This document shows positions 47,994 to 59,724 of a stretch of DNA of 64,000 bases, piece by piece. Position numbers and translations under genes: made by a program. Numbering within the stretch: position 1 is the first letter of the stretch; the number at the start of each line of letters is the position of its first letter. Source of the stretch: Papilionanthe hookeriana x Papilionanthe teres (Eukaryota; Streptophyta; Magnoliopsida; Asparagales; Orchidaceae); the NCBI GenBank assembly GCA_022702705.1, contig CM040428.1, positions 106,410,022-106,474,021 on the forward strand. The letters run 5' to 3'. The notes beneath the pieces were generated by a model. It did no database searches. It saw only the letters and a list, made by a program, of their open reading frames with translations, and was not told the DNA's origin.

Positions 47994-48410
47994 CACCACC
48001 CCTCTCGGCCATGAGAGGTGCTGAAAACAAACCTTAAGGAAACTCGCCAAAATTGTTCCGGACTCCTCCCCATACACGAGCACTTGATCCCCAGGTGAGA
48101 TCCCCCGTCATTTCTTCTCTGTGAGCTCAATTTCGAGTTGAAATTCCACCCAAAACCAGGACACTTCTCCACGAGTGAGCCAATCCCCAAATTGATTGGT
48201 TCTACACCTTCACCGGACCAAGGGAAGGTGTCCACCGGCAAAAGCCCCATCTCCAGGCCACCCAGTTGCTCCAGCTTCCAAGCTTTGTGATCGGACTTGA
48301 TCGAAATCACATCTAGACAATTCACCAGACCAGGAGACTTCATCTGGAGCTTGCTGGGATCCAATCGAAGGTGCAACAACTCTCAGATTGAAGCCACACT
48401 TCTCTGAGCA

Positions 48411-48420
48411 AAGGTATGAA
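48411..48420 (+). promoter_or_regulatory. Conserved splice-donor-like site in LTR-4
   Basis: AAG/GTATGA with GT at 48414-48415, 421 bp after the TATA box. It is identical in type and distance in LTR-5 and LTR-3. It would define a leader exon of about 390 nt if used. Confidence 0.45.
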
Positions 48421-48896
48421 CTAATTCTTCATCCCGAGCTTCTGGAGATTCTCCATTTCGAATGCTTTAATTTCAATGCATGATAACTGTATAGATGTGT
48501 TCATCTCTTCAAGACGAATCCATAGAGCATAAGAACATGAAAATCCATTGAGTATCGAGTGAGATCTTGGGGATTTAGTGTGGATGGCTCTCGGGTGAGG
48601 ACACTCGGGGACGATGAACGGATGCCGTCCATTCAATACACGTGCGGACGGACGGCTCAGATGGCGTCGGACCAGGAGATGGTACAAGAACCGCGGGGCC
48701 CGGGCTGCTGACTCAGGTGGCGGCGTCGAATGGGAGCGCGACACGCGGCGTTTCAGAGATGCCGAGGATGAGTTGGCGCCGCGCGGATAAATAGAAAATT
48801 AGGGTATTTTTTGATTTATTTAATTCCCTAAACTTCAAAAATTCATATCTTTGTGTAGAAAAATCAGAAAAATAAAATAAAAATACCCTCTTGCTC

Positions 48897-50140
48897 AGTG
48901 AACAGAGGAGAATAATGTGGAAAAGAAATCATTTAACTTCATCAAGTATTTTATTTTTTATAATTTATTTACTCTCTGCATACTTTTAATTCTCCATGCA
49001 TGTATACAATTCACCATGGCATGAGACCATAGGGCTTTTGTAGCCTCTGAATTTAGGAACATTCCTTGAATTTTCCAAAGTCAGAGGCCATCCCTATGAA
49101 GAGTTATTGATTTTTCAAATTCATGTTGCTATTTTGAGTATTTTAATTCCAATAAATAGCATGTTGTGAAATAAATTCTAGGAAAATTTGATAATGTTCC
49201 TTATGACCAGAGAACCCTAAGAAAAATAGGTTTTGAGTTAGTTCATTTAAAACAACCCTAATTGCCTTAAACACCCAAAATAGGCCTCTAATTAATTAGA
49301 GTTAACCATGCATCAAATTGACTTAAAATCAATTCTCCTCTGACCTTTAGGGTCAGAGGAACCCACCATAAAAATTTGAGGTCAATTGGACTTCGTTAGT
49401 CCCACTAATTGGGTTGATTAAGCCACTTAGTCATTTTAATCTTTAAAAATTCATAACTTTCAAAATACTTTTCAAAAATTCACCAAATTGGTTTTGGAGC
49501 TTCTCTGATATCAGGGGAATTTAAGAAAATTAAAATTTCAATTTTCTAAAAAAGTTGATTTTTAATAATATTTTAATATTTTTAATAATTAAAAAATAAT
49601 AAAAATCACAAAAATAATAAAATTCACCAAAATGTCAAATTTTGAATTTTAATCACTTAGGAACAAATCCCATATTTTTCTTAGGTCTATTTAGTGAGAT
49701 ATTAAATTTTAAAGCTCTAGGGCAATTTTAAAATTAAAAAAATGTATTTTCTAGCATTTTCACTAAAATAATTATAATAAATCATAGAAAAATCAGAAAA
49801 TTGCAAAATTTGATTCTCTAATTTCCTTGATATCAGAGAGATTTTTGAAAAATATAAAATTCATTTTTAAACATTTATTTTATTTTTCAATTAATTAATA
49901 CTCCAAAACTTAAAATAATTATAATAAAAATAATATAATTCAAAAAATCACCAAAATTGGTCCAAGTGGTCCTCTGGTCATTAGGAATGTCCCCTAATTT
50001 TCTTAAGGACAGAAACTTTCCCTTGGTCATGTTATTAAATTTTCCTTGAAAATCTTTATTTTCTACCAAAAATAATTATATAAATAAATTAAATACAGAA
50101 AAATCACATTTTCTCCTCTCATGTCTTTATTGACATATGA
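48897..50140 (+). repeat. Degenerate ~150-bp unit array in LTR-4
   Basis: Nine units with dyad centres near 48903, 49045, 49206, 49337, 49503, 49651, 49827, 49969 and 50118 (steps 131-176, mean about 152 bp). Units share more than the dyad: a TCACCAAAATTGGT-like end just before it (49476, 49940 and weaker elsewhere) and TTAGGAA...AATTTTTCTTAGG after it (49055, 49658, 49981). Confidence 0.7.
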
Positions 50141-50585
50141 GTGGAGTCACATAAAAATTTCAAGTTCATTTGAGTTCAATTTAGTGAGTTATGAAATTAT
50201 TAAGCTTAAAGGGTAAAATGGTAATTAAAATTTTAACCCTTTATTAAAACTTTAGGTTTAATAAAAAATTAACAAGTAAAATATTTGATCCTAATCTGAT
50301 TTGGATGATTGAAATTTAAATAATTAAAGGGTAGAAACCCATTAAGCAATTTAAAATGATTAAACTTTAATTAAATAATTTATTAAATTTGGAAGAATAA
50401 TAAAATTGGAATTATTAAAATAGGGATATTATTAGGAAGAGACTTATTCTTTAATTTAAAAAATCCCTAAATTAATCATCTCATTAATATTCAATTCTTA
50501 ATTAAAATGATAACTCAAATTCAAAACATTAAAAGACTTAATCATTAAACTAAAATTAAATTATTAAACTCTTTTAAAAAATTTC

Positions 50586-50975
50586 AATTAAAATTAAAAA
50601 ATAAAATTAAATTAAAAATTATATTAAATTAAGTAAATTAAATTGGATTAAATTAAATTAAATTAAATTAAAATTAAAAGTTGAATTAAATTAAAAATTA
50701 AATTAAATTAAATTAAATTAAATTAAATAAACAAATTAAAATTAAATTAAATGAACAAATTAAATTAAATTAAGTTAAATTAAATAAAATAAAATAAAAT
50801 TTTAAATTAAATTAAATTAAATTAAATTAAATTAAATTAAATCAAATCAAATTAAATTAAAATTAAAGTAAATCAAATTAAATTAATTTAACATCAAATC
50901 AAACTAAATTGAATTAAATTAAATTAAAATTAAAACTCAATTAAATTAAATTAAATTAAATTAAATTGAATTAAA
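50586..50975. repeat. AT pentanucleotide tract (AAATT)n in LTR-4
   Basis: About 390 bp of AAATT/TTAAA iterations with few interruptions, 2.1-2.5 kb from the LTR end. LTR-5 has a similar tract; LTR-2 and LTR-3 are not expanded at that place. Confidence 0.92.
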
Positions 50976-53077
50976 TAACAACACTTAAAACAGAAAGAAA
51001 TTAAATATAAAGCAACTTGAACACTATTCCAAATTTAAACCCTTTAACTTAAATCAAATCATTTGAATACCAACTTACCCTCGAAAGCTTTGGTTATTAT
51101 AACTCCTAAACGTGAACATTAAATGAAATGTTACTTCACTTATATGATATTCAAACATCCTAGTTCAACGAGCAAGATAACAACAAAACTTGAATTCTCG
51201 GACGATTAATTCATTTGTATAATTAAACCCATTTGGACTTAAAACAATCCTAGAAATATTGAAAAGATGTTTAAGATCCTTCTTAAGCACTTCCTCAATA
51301 TGATAGGACATTTATAAGAACAATTGAATTTAATTATTCTTTGATGAAGAAAATCGTCTTCAAACAAAAACACAAGAACCTAGACGTCATAGGAAATGAC
51401 TAGCTATAGGATTAGGAATTTGGTAGAAAACCATAACCCTTCCCTTAGCTTTATCTAGGAACTTGCTTAAATATTCTAATTGTGTTTTAAGTGCAGCTTG
51501 GGATGACGGGAAGACCCTCAAGGTACGCTTTTATTTTATTGCAATTTACTTTCTTGCAATTTACATTATTGCAATTTATTTAACTGCATTGCACTTACTT
51601 TTCTTGCATGATAAACAACTGTTGCATGAAAACTCACACCTTTAGGATAGCCCTAAAACTGAAACCAAAACTAAGTTAAAAGTCATCGCAAGATAAAATT
51701 CACCGCCACAACATATCAAAATATAAAACAACTCAAAATTTAATCACAAACAGAACACAAAACTACAATTACAATTAAATTAAAACGTCCTGTTGGATGA
51801 TCGGGAATACCTCGGATGATGTAACATACGTGTTGCTAACTGGATTTCCCACGGTCTAAATGAAAGTGTGGAACTCATTCGATTGAGTTTAGCAAATTCA
51901 TCTGGACTAAGTGAATCCGATAAAAATAATGATGCCGGAAGGATGGAACCGTGGGATCTTAACCGGTGTCGTTATAATCAACTTTAAGATTTGTTTTAAT
52001 TAAAACGTAAAAAAAACTTGGAAATTAAGACTTCTCTAAACCAAAACACTTTTCTCATCCCCTGATTTATGACTTCTAAAACTAAACCTCTGCAACAACA
52101 AGGAGCTCGGAGCATGGTGGGCAGCACGGCCATCGTCATCAGCAAAACCTGAGTCTACTTCAGCAAAACTTTCCTAGAATTAAATAACCAAGCCATAGGA
52201 TTTTGAGGTAGTTTGCCTAGTGCAACATAAATCCTCAACCTCTTCGTTAGGCACTTGCATTGCAAATTAAGCCCTAACAGGTCTTAGGATTCCGAGGTAG
52301 TTGTTTGAGTATGACATAAACCCTCATATTTTCAAGGCTATTTGTATGATTCTATCATATAAATATAAGTCCTAATTAACTAAAATTGGCAAAATCAAAA
52401 CATTTAAATAAATATTAGGACTTTCCTAAATCCAAGCCAAACAATAGGATAGTCGGGAAATTACCGAAGTTCGCTTCGAATCTGTGATTTCTCCTACTTT
52501 TCTTCCTTTGGATTCCCAAAACAAAATGTTCCAAACTTGATCCATTCCCTATTGAAATTCCAAAGTTCAATCCCTTGAAAACTTAAACTTTGAAATCCTT
52601 GAGAGCGGAATTATTGATTATTATCGAGAGTTTTCTTAGGTGATTCCCGTCACTTAAGATGTAATTAACTATAAGGGCTTGCCCTTATAGGGAATTTTAA
52701 AGAACCCGAGTAATATAAACCTCTGTTTAATGTTTTCATATTAAGCGGGGAATTTTGTCGGCTTATAAAATTGGTTCGCAGACCAAACGGATGTCACAAA
52801 TCTTCTAGTTTATTTAATCGAGCCCCACCGTCGAGCGGTGTGTCTATCTTTAGGGATAGATACACGGTTTGTGGTGCGGTGCTCGTTTATATAAGCTATT
52901 TGGGATGTGAGATCGGTTTAATCTCATATCTTAAAATCTTCAAATTTAAAATTATTTTCAAAATCAAATACTACTTTCCAAAATTATTTATTTAAACTAA
53001 ATTAAGAATTCGCCGATAATTTCTGTAGGCGACCCCTCTTCAAAACACAACACACCGACCTAAAAAATATGCCGACA

Positions 53078-53082
53078 ACGAC
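53078..53082. repeat. Right target-site duplication of LTR-4 (ACGAC)
   Basis: Exact copy of 45592-45596, directly after the LTR end. Confidence 0.92.
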
Positions 53083-53750
53083 TTATAGGATAGAACGAAT
53101 AACATGATAATTAATGCTCAACCGCATCAACAACTACTTCATGGTAACATCTAGAATGAAAGTAAACAATCATTTGGGATGAAGTAATTCAGTATAGACA
53201 CATAGAACAAAGGTAGGATGTTTGTTGATTACAATGAATCACCCTCTACCCAAAGAAATAATCCTACTGAAGGGCGATGTGTCTTCACCTTCAGCCTCTA
53301 CAAAATGGATAATTGAAGATTATTAAAGCTAACTAATGGAAGTAGGACAAACAAATGAATCATGGCATACTAAACAAACTTAATTAGGAAATTACTAATG
53401 TGAAGCAGTGTTTATGATAGATACAAAAATAAAAAAATGCTAATGCCAGTTACAAGATCAAAATAAATTATATTTAGTTACAAATGTGTAAATGTTAAGG
53501 TTCATTAATAAAAGTAACATTCTTATTTTTAAATTGGTATAAATATGTAACTTAATGCATCCTACCTATGAATTATATACGGGAGGATTATTCTTGAAAG
53601 AAAATACTTTGAATGTAATTCACATTGAGATACAAAGCGTTCAAATCATCTTTCATTCCTCTTTCATCCTACTAATGCTCTATTCCATGGGTATAATACA
53701 CAAGATAATTTAGGATACAACAACCTAAAAGGTGCAGTAAGAATTGAATC
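53083..53750 (+). other. Probable leader region of Tat-2
   Basis: AT-rich stretch between LTR-4 and the first gag-like ATG. No open frame or known motif on the plus strand, and no primer site is recognisable. Its position upstream of gag suggests a leader, but its border with older DNA is lost. Confidence 0.4.
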
Positions 53751-54229
53751 ATGCCTTCTACAAGAAGAGTAGCACATGAGGATGAAGGTGAACATCAAGA
53801 AAAAACATCCAACTTTGTTTTTGTTCAGGAATTTGTACAATAAAAATACAAGAACTCCATGACTGAATGGTCGAAAAAAATGTGAAGCTGGCTTGAGCGG
53901 TGCTTGAGAGAAAAGTACAACCTCCTGCAACCCAATCCACTAGCACCCAAACTTCTTGTTCAATAGACAGCCCCACCAGATGAGAAATTGGAAGAGTCCT
54001 AATATCAGGACAGTGCTAAATTTGTGCAAAGGGAGGAACCTCAGCTAGGAGTGATAAGTCTATTGTAGATGGAGAATGCATTCACCCTACATGTTGTAGA
54101 AGCTAAGCCACTAAATAATTTTATGGTTTCAACTTTGTAAGCAAATAAAGGTCGAAGTGTGGTATAAAGTAGTCGACCCAGTTAACTATATTGCATCCTT
54201 TGAGTCTGCAATCTTCCTTCTCATGATCA
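53751..54229 (+). pseudogene. Tat-2 gag, N-terminal part, cut by LTR-5
   Basis: The ATG at 53751 opens MPSTRRVAHEDEGEHQEK, with several stops downstream. Near 54170 a clear capsid entry appears: DPVNYIASFESAIFLLMI. This resembles the 'DPvnHv.aFEsam.lhg' motif of Tat-like gag. The reading ends at GATCA (54225-54229), the target site of LTR-5, and continues in the same frame after 61739. It is therefore one gag split by the insertion. The N-terminal start is a guess; the capsid motif is sound. Confidence 0.68.
54225..54229. repeat. Left target-site duplication of LTR-5 (GATCA)
   Basis: GATCA immediately before the LTR border. An identical copy is at 61735-61739. Confidence 0.92.
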
Positions 54230-56332
54230 TGTCGGCATATTTTTAGGTTGTGTGTTTCATTTTGAAAAGGGGGTCGCCTAACAGAAATTGTCGGCAAATT
54301 TTTAATTTAATTTAAATAAATAATTTGAAAAGTAGTATTTGATTTTGAAAATAATTTTAAATTTGAAGATTTTAAGATATGAAATCAAACCGATCTCACA
54401 TCCCAAATAGTTTATATAAACGAGCACCGTACCACAAACCGTGTATCTATCCCGAAGAATAGGCACACTACTTGACGATGGGGCTCGATTAAATAAACTA
54501 GAAGATTTGTGACATCCGTTTGGTCTGCGAACCAATTTTATAAGCCGACAAATTCCCCTGCTTAATATGAAAGCATTAAACGGGGTTTATATTACTCAGG
54601 TTCTTTAAAATTCCCTATAAGGGCAAGCCCCTATAGTTAATTACATCTTAAGTGACGAGAATCACCTAAGAAAACTCTCGATAATAATCAATAATTCTGC
54701 TCTCAAGAATTTCAAAGTTTAAGTCTTTCAAAGGATTGAATTTTGGAATTTCAATAGGGAATGGATCAAGTTTGGAACATTTTGTTTTGGGAATTCAAAG
54801 GAAGAAAAGTAGGAGAAATTACGGATTCGAAGCGAACTTCGGTAATTTCCCGACTATCCTATTGTTTGGCTTAGATTTAGGAAAGTCCTAATGTTTATTT
54901 AATGTTTTGATCTTGCCAATTTTAATTAATTAGGACTTATATTTATATGATAGAATAACACAAATAGCCTTGAAAATGTGAGGGTTTATGTCGTATCAAA
55001 CGACTACCTCGGAGTCCTAAGATCGGTTAGGACTTAATTTACATGACATGGTCATGCAAATACCTAACGAAGAGTTGAGGATTTATGTTGCACTGGGCAA
55101 ACTACCTCGAAATCCTATGGCTTTGTTATTTAGTTCTAGGAATGTTTAGCTGATGTAGAGTTGTTTTGCTGACGAAGATGGCCATGCTGCCCATCGTGCT
55201 CCGAGCTCCTCGTTGTTGCAGAGGTTTAGTTATAGAAGTCATAAATCAGGAGATGAGAAAAGTGTTTTGGTTTAGAGAAAATCTTAATTTCCAAGTGTTT
55301 TTTATGTTTTAATTAAAACAAATCTTAAAGTTGATTATAACAACACCGGTTAAGATCCCACGGTTCCAGCCTTCCGGCATCGTTATTTTTATCGGATTCA
55401 CTTAGTCTAGATGAATTTGCTAAATTCAACTGAATGAGTTCCACACTTTCATTTAGACCGTGGGAAATCCCGTTAGCAACACGTAGGTTACATCATCCGA
55501 GGTATTCCCGATCATCCAACGGGACGTTTTAATTTAGTTGTAATTGTAGTTTTGTGTTACTGTTTGTGATTAAATTTTGAGTTGTTTTATATTTTGAAAT
55601 ATTGTGGCGGTGAATTTTATCTTGCATTGACTTTTAACTTAGTTTTGGTTTCAGTTTCAGGGACTATCCTAAAGGTGTGGGTTTTCATGCAATAGTTGTT
55701 TATCATGCAAGAAAAGTAAGTGCGATGAGATTAAATAAATTGCAATAATGTAGATTGCAATAAAATAAAAGCGTACCTGGAGGGTCTTCCCGTCATCCCA
55801 AGCTGCACTTAAAATGCAATTAGAATATTTAAGCAAGTTCCTAGGTAAAGCTAAGGGAAGGGTTATGGTTTTCTACCAAATTCCTTATCCTATAGCTAGT
55901 CATTTCCTATGACGTCTAGGTCCTTGTGTTTTGGTTTGAGGACGATTTTCTTCATCAAAGAATAATTAAGTTCAATTATTCTTATAAACATCCTATCATA
56001 TTGAGGAAGTGCTTAAGAAGAATCTTAAACATCTTTTCAATATTGCTAGAATTGTTTTAAGTCCAAATGGATTTAATTATACAAATGAATTAATCGTCCG
56101 AGAATTCAAGTTTCGTTATCTCGCTCAGTGAACTAGGACATTTGAATATCCTTATAAGTGAAGTAGCATTTCATTTAACGTTCTGTTTAGGAGTTATGAT
56201 AACCAAAGCTCTCGAGGGCGAATTGGTATTCAAATGGTTTATGATTTAGCTTAACTTCAGATTAAAGGGTTTAAATTTGGAATAGTGTTCAAGTTGCTTT
56301 ATATTTAATTTCTTTATGTCTTAGGTAATGTT

Positions 56333-56776
56333 ATTTAATTCAATTTAATTTAACTTTAATTTAATTTAATTTGGTTTAGTTTTAATTTTAATTTAATTTT
56401 GATTGTTTAATTTCAATTTTAATTTTAATTTTAATTTTAGTTGATTTTATTTTAATTTAATTTAATTTAATTTAATTTAATTTAATTTAACTTATTTAAT
56501 TTGTTTAATTTATTTAATTTATTTAATTTGTTTAATTTATTTAATTTATTTAATTTGTTTAATTTAATTTTATTTATTTAATTTATTTAATTTGTTTAAT
56601 TTATTTAATTTATTTAATTTATTTAATTTTAATTTTAATTTGATTTTATTTTTTTTATTTTAATTTAATTTAATTTAATTTAATTTAATTTAATTTGTTT
56701 AATTTAATTTAATTTAATTTATTTGATTTAATTTAATTTAATCTTTAATTTAATTTTATTTTTAATTTTAATTTAA
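56333..56776. repeat. AT pentanucleotide tract (TTTAA)n in LTR-5
   Basis: About 440 bp of TTTAA iterations, mixed with a 'TTTAATTTATTTAATTTG' higher unit at 56500-56630. Same LTR position as in LTR-4. Confidence 0.92.
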
Positions 56777-57249
56777 TTGAAAACCTTAAAAAGAGTTTAA
56801 TAATTTAACTTTTTAATTTAATTTTAATGATTAAGTCCTTTAACATTTTAAAACTTAAATTTGAATTATCATTTTAATTAGGAATTAAATATTATTGAGA
56901 TGATTAATTTAGGGATTTTTAAATTAAAGAATAAATATCTTTCTAATAATATCCCTATTTTAATAATTCCAATTATATTATTCTTCCAAATTTAATCAAT
57001 TATTTAATTAAGGTTTATTTTAATTATTTTAAAATTGTTTAATAGGTTTCTACCCCTTTAATTATTTAAATTTCAATCATCCAAATCAGATTAAGATCAA
57101 ATATTTTATTTGTTAATTTTATTAAACCTAAAGTTTTAATTAAGGGTTGAAATTTTTTAATTTCCATTTTGCCCTTCAAGCTTAATAATTTCATAACTCA
57201 CTAAATTGAGCTTAAATGAACTTGAAATTTTTATGTGACTTCACTCATA

Positions 57250-58490
57250 TGCCAATAAAGACATGAGAGGGGAAAATGTGATTTTTCTGTATTTAATTTA
57301 TTTATGTAATTATTTTTGGTAGAAAATAGGGATTTCCAAGGAAAATTTAATAACATGACCAAGGGAAAGTTTCTGTCCTTAATATAATTATGGGACATTC
57401 CTAATGACCAGAGGACCACTTGGACCAATTTTGGTGATTTTTTGAAATATGTTATTTTTATTATAATTATTTTAAGTTTTAGAGTATTTATTAATTTAAA
57501 AATAAAATAAAGGTTGAAAAATGAATTTTATATTTTTCAAAAATCTCTCTGATATAAAGGAAATTAGAGAATCAATTTTTACAATTTTTTGATTTTTCTT
57601 TGATTTATCATAATTATTTTAGTGAAAATGCTAGAAAATACATTTTTTTAATTTTAAAATTACCCTAGGGCTTTAAAATTTAATATCTCATTAAATAGAC
57701 CTAAGAAAAATATGGGATTTGTTCCTAAGTGATTAAAATTCAAAATGTGACATTCTGCTGAATTTTATTATTTTTGTGATTTTTATTATTTTTTAATTAT
57801 TAAAATATTAAAATAATACCAAAAAATCAATATTTTTAGAAAATTGAAATTTTAATTTTCTTAAATTCCCCTGATATCAGAGAGGCTCCAAAATCAATTT
57901 GGTGAATTTTTGAAAGGTATTTTGAAAGTTATGAATTTTTTGAAGTTTAAATTGGCTAAATGGCTTAATCAACCCATTTAGTAGGGCTAACCAAGTCCAA
58001 TTAACTTCAAATTTTTATGGTGGGTTCCTCTGATCCTAGAGGTCAGTGGAGAATTGATTTCAAGTCAATTTGATGTATGACTAGCTCTAATTAATTCGGG
58101 GCCTATTTAGGGTGTTTAAGCCAATTAGGGCTATTTTAAATGAATTAACTCAAAACCTATTTTTCCTAGGGTCCTCTGGTCATAAGGGACATCACCAAAT
58201 TTTCCTAGAATTTATTTCACAACATGCTAATTATTGGATTTAAAATACTCAAACTAGCAACCTAGAGTTGAAAAATCAATAACTCTTCATAGGGATGGCC
58301 TCTGACTTTGGAAAATTCGAGGAATGTTTCCAAATTCGAGGCTTCAAAAGCTCCTATGGTCTCATGCCATGGTGAATTTCCTATATGCATGGAGAATTAA
58401 AACAATGCAGAAGGGAAATAAATCATTAAAAATAAAATACATGATGAAATTAAATAATTTCTTTTCCACATTGTTCTCCTCTGTTCACTG
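57250..58490 (-). repeat. Degenerate ~150-bp unit array in LTR-5
   Basis: Dyads or relics near 57260, 57408, 57550, 57700, 57868, 58027, 58170, 58300 and 58478. The clearest are CCTGATATCAGAG (57870) and CTCTGATCCTAGAGGTCAG (58028). Mean step about 152 bp. Confidence 0.68.
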
Positions 58491-58967
58491 AGCAAGAGGG
58501 TATTTTTATTTTATTTTTTTGATTTTCCTACAGAAAGTTATGGATTTTTCAAGTTCTAGTAATTAAATAAATAGGAAAAATAACCTAATTTCCTACTTAT
58601 CCACACGGTGCCCTGTCATCCTCGGCATCTCCGAAAGGCCACGCGGCTCGCCCCCATTCGACGCCGCCTTCCGACTCAGCGCCATGCGGCCCGCGGTTCA
58701 CGTATCATCTCCTAGTCCGACGCCATCTGAGTCGTCCGTCCGCGCGTGTATTGAATGAACAACATCCGTTCATCGTCCCCAAGCGTCCTCACCTGAGAGC
58801 CGTCCACACTAAATCCCTAATATCTCACTCAATACTCAATGGATTTTCGTGTTCTTATGCTCTATGGATTCGTCTTGAAGAGACGAATACATCTATACGG
58901 TGTTCATGCATTGAAATTAAACCATTTGAAATGAAGAATCTCCAGAAGCTCAGGATGAAGAATTAGC

Positions 58968-58977
58968 TCATACCTTT
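58968..58977 (-). promoter_or_regulatory. Conserved splice-donor-like site in LTR-5
   Basis: Sense strand reads AAAG/GTATGAG with GT at 58973-58972, 421 bp after the TATA box, as in LTR-4. Confidence 0.45.
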
Positions 58978-59393
58978 GCTCAGAGAAGTGTGGCTTCAAT
59001 CTGAGGGTTGTGTCACCTTCGATTGGATCCCAGCAAGCTCCAGATGAAGTCTCCTAGTCTGGTGAATAGCCTAGGTATGATTTCGACCAAGCCCGATCAC
59101 AAAGCTTGAGTCCGGAACGGATGGGTGGCTCGGAAAGGGGACTTTGCTTGGTGGACTCCTTCCTTGGTGCAGTGAAGGTGTAGGACCAATCAATTTGAGG
59201 ATTGATCCACTGTGGAGAAGTGTCCTGGTTTTGGGTGGAATTTTGGCTGAGAAATTGGGTTCTGTTGGTGGGGATTAGGGCAAATTGGCACTGGGGATCA
59301 ACTGCTCTAAGTATGGAGAGTGTTCTGGAACAATTTTGGTAGGGTTTCAGTAAGATCTGGTTCAGCACTTCCCATGGCCGAGAGGGGGTGGTG

Positions 59394-59401
59394 TTTAAAT
59401 A
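59394..59401 (-). promoter_or_regulatory. TATA-like box of LTR-5
   Basis: TTTAAATA on the plus strand (TATTTAAA in sense), about 2.33 kb from the LTR start. The conserved GAGAGG...GTGCTGAA block follows downstream in sense. Confidence 0.65.
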
Positions 59402-59724
59402 GGAGAGGGTGGAGGGCCTCCTAGGGAGAGTTAGAGCTTGGGATCAACCGCTCTTGGCAAGAGAAGAACAGCTACAATGGCCACGGGGATGGGGCGGCTC
59501 GGCGAGTGAGAATTCCAAGTTTGGGCTCACATGTGAGCTCTCGGTCCGGTGGTTTCCGGCGGCTGTGGTGGTCGGCCGGCCAGGGTCAGGTCACCCTCAA
59601 GGTCAGGGAGGTCAGGGTTGGGGCTTAGTGCAGTCAATTGGCCATGGACATGTGTAAAGGAGTTGAATTGAAATGGAATGGGGGAGGAGCTAATTTTGGC
59701 TTGATTTGGTCAAGTCCACCTTTT

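Larger units (their letters stand above)
45597..53077 (+). mobile_element. LTR-4: 7.48 kb solo Tat LTR
   Basis: Starts TGTTGACCTC and ends GCCGACA, with perfect ACGAC duplications on both sides. No internal region, primer site or second LTR adjoins it, and its first and last few hundred bases do not repeat each other. It is therefore a single very long LTR and not a small element with short LTRs. Sense layout: terminal hairpin (45601-45621), GCCCA-rich U3, 14-bp palindrome (47849-47862), TATA (47986), donor-like GT (48414), ~150-bp array (48897-50140), pentanucleotide tract (50586-50975), terminus. ORFs inside are short. With LTR-5 it is the best preserved copy. Confidence 0.92.

Noticed and set aside
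47612..48379. 255-codon open frame on the minus strand inside LTR-4
   Set aside because: The longest open frame in the window, but it lies antisense over the U3/leader of the LTR, including the TATA box. It is broken by indels in LTR-5, LTR-1 and LTR-3, and shows no known motif. Its length is explained by the GC-richer, stop-poor composition there.
45597..53077. LTR-4 as a large DNA transposon or a non-autonomous LARD with short LTRs
   Set aside because: The ends are TGT...ACA with a 5-bp duplication, but no terminal direct repeats occur inside it. The same unit abuts a primer site in Tat-1, so it is one LTR.
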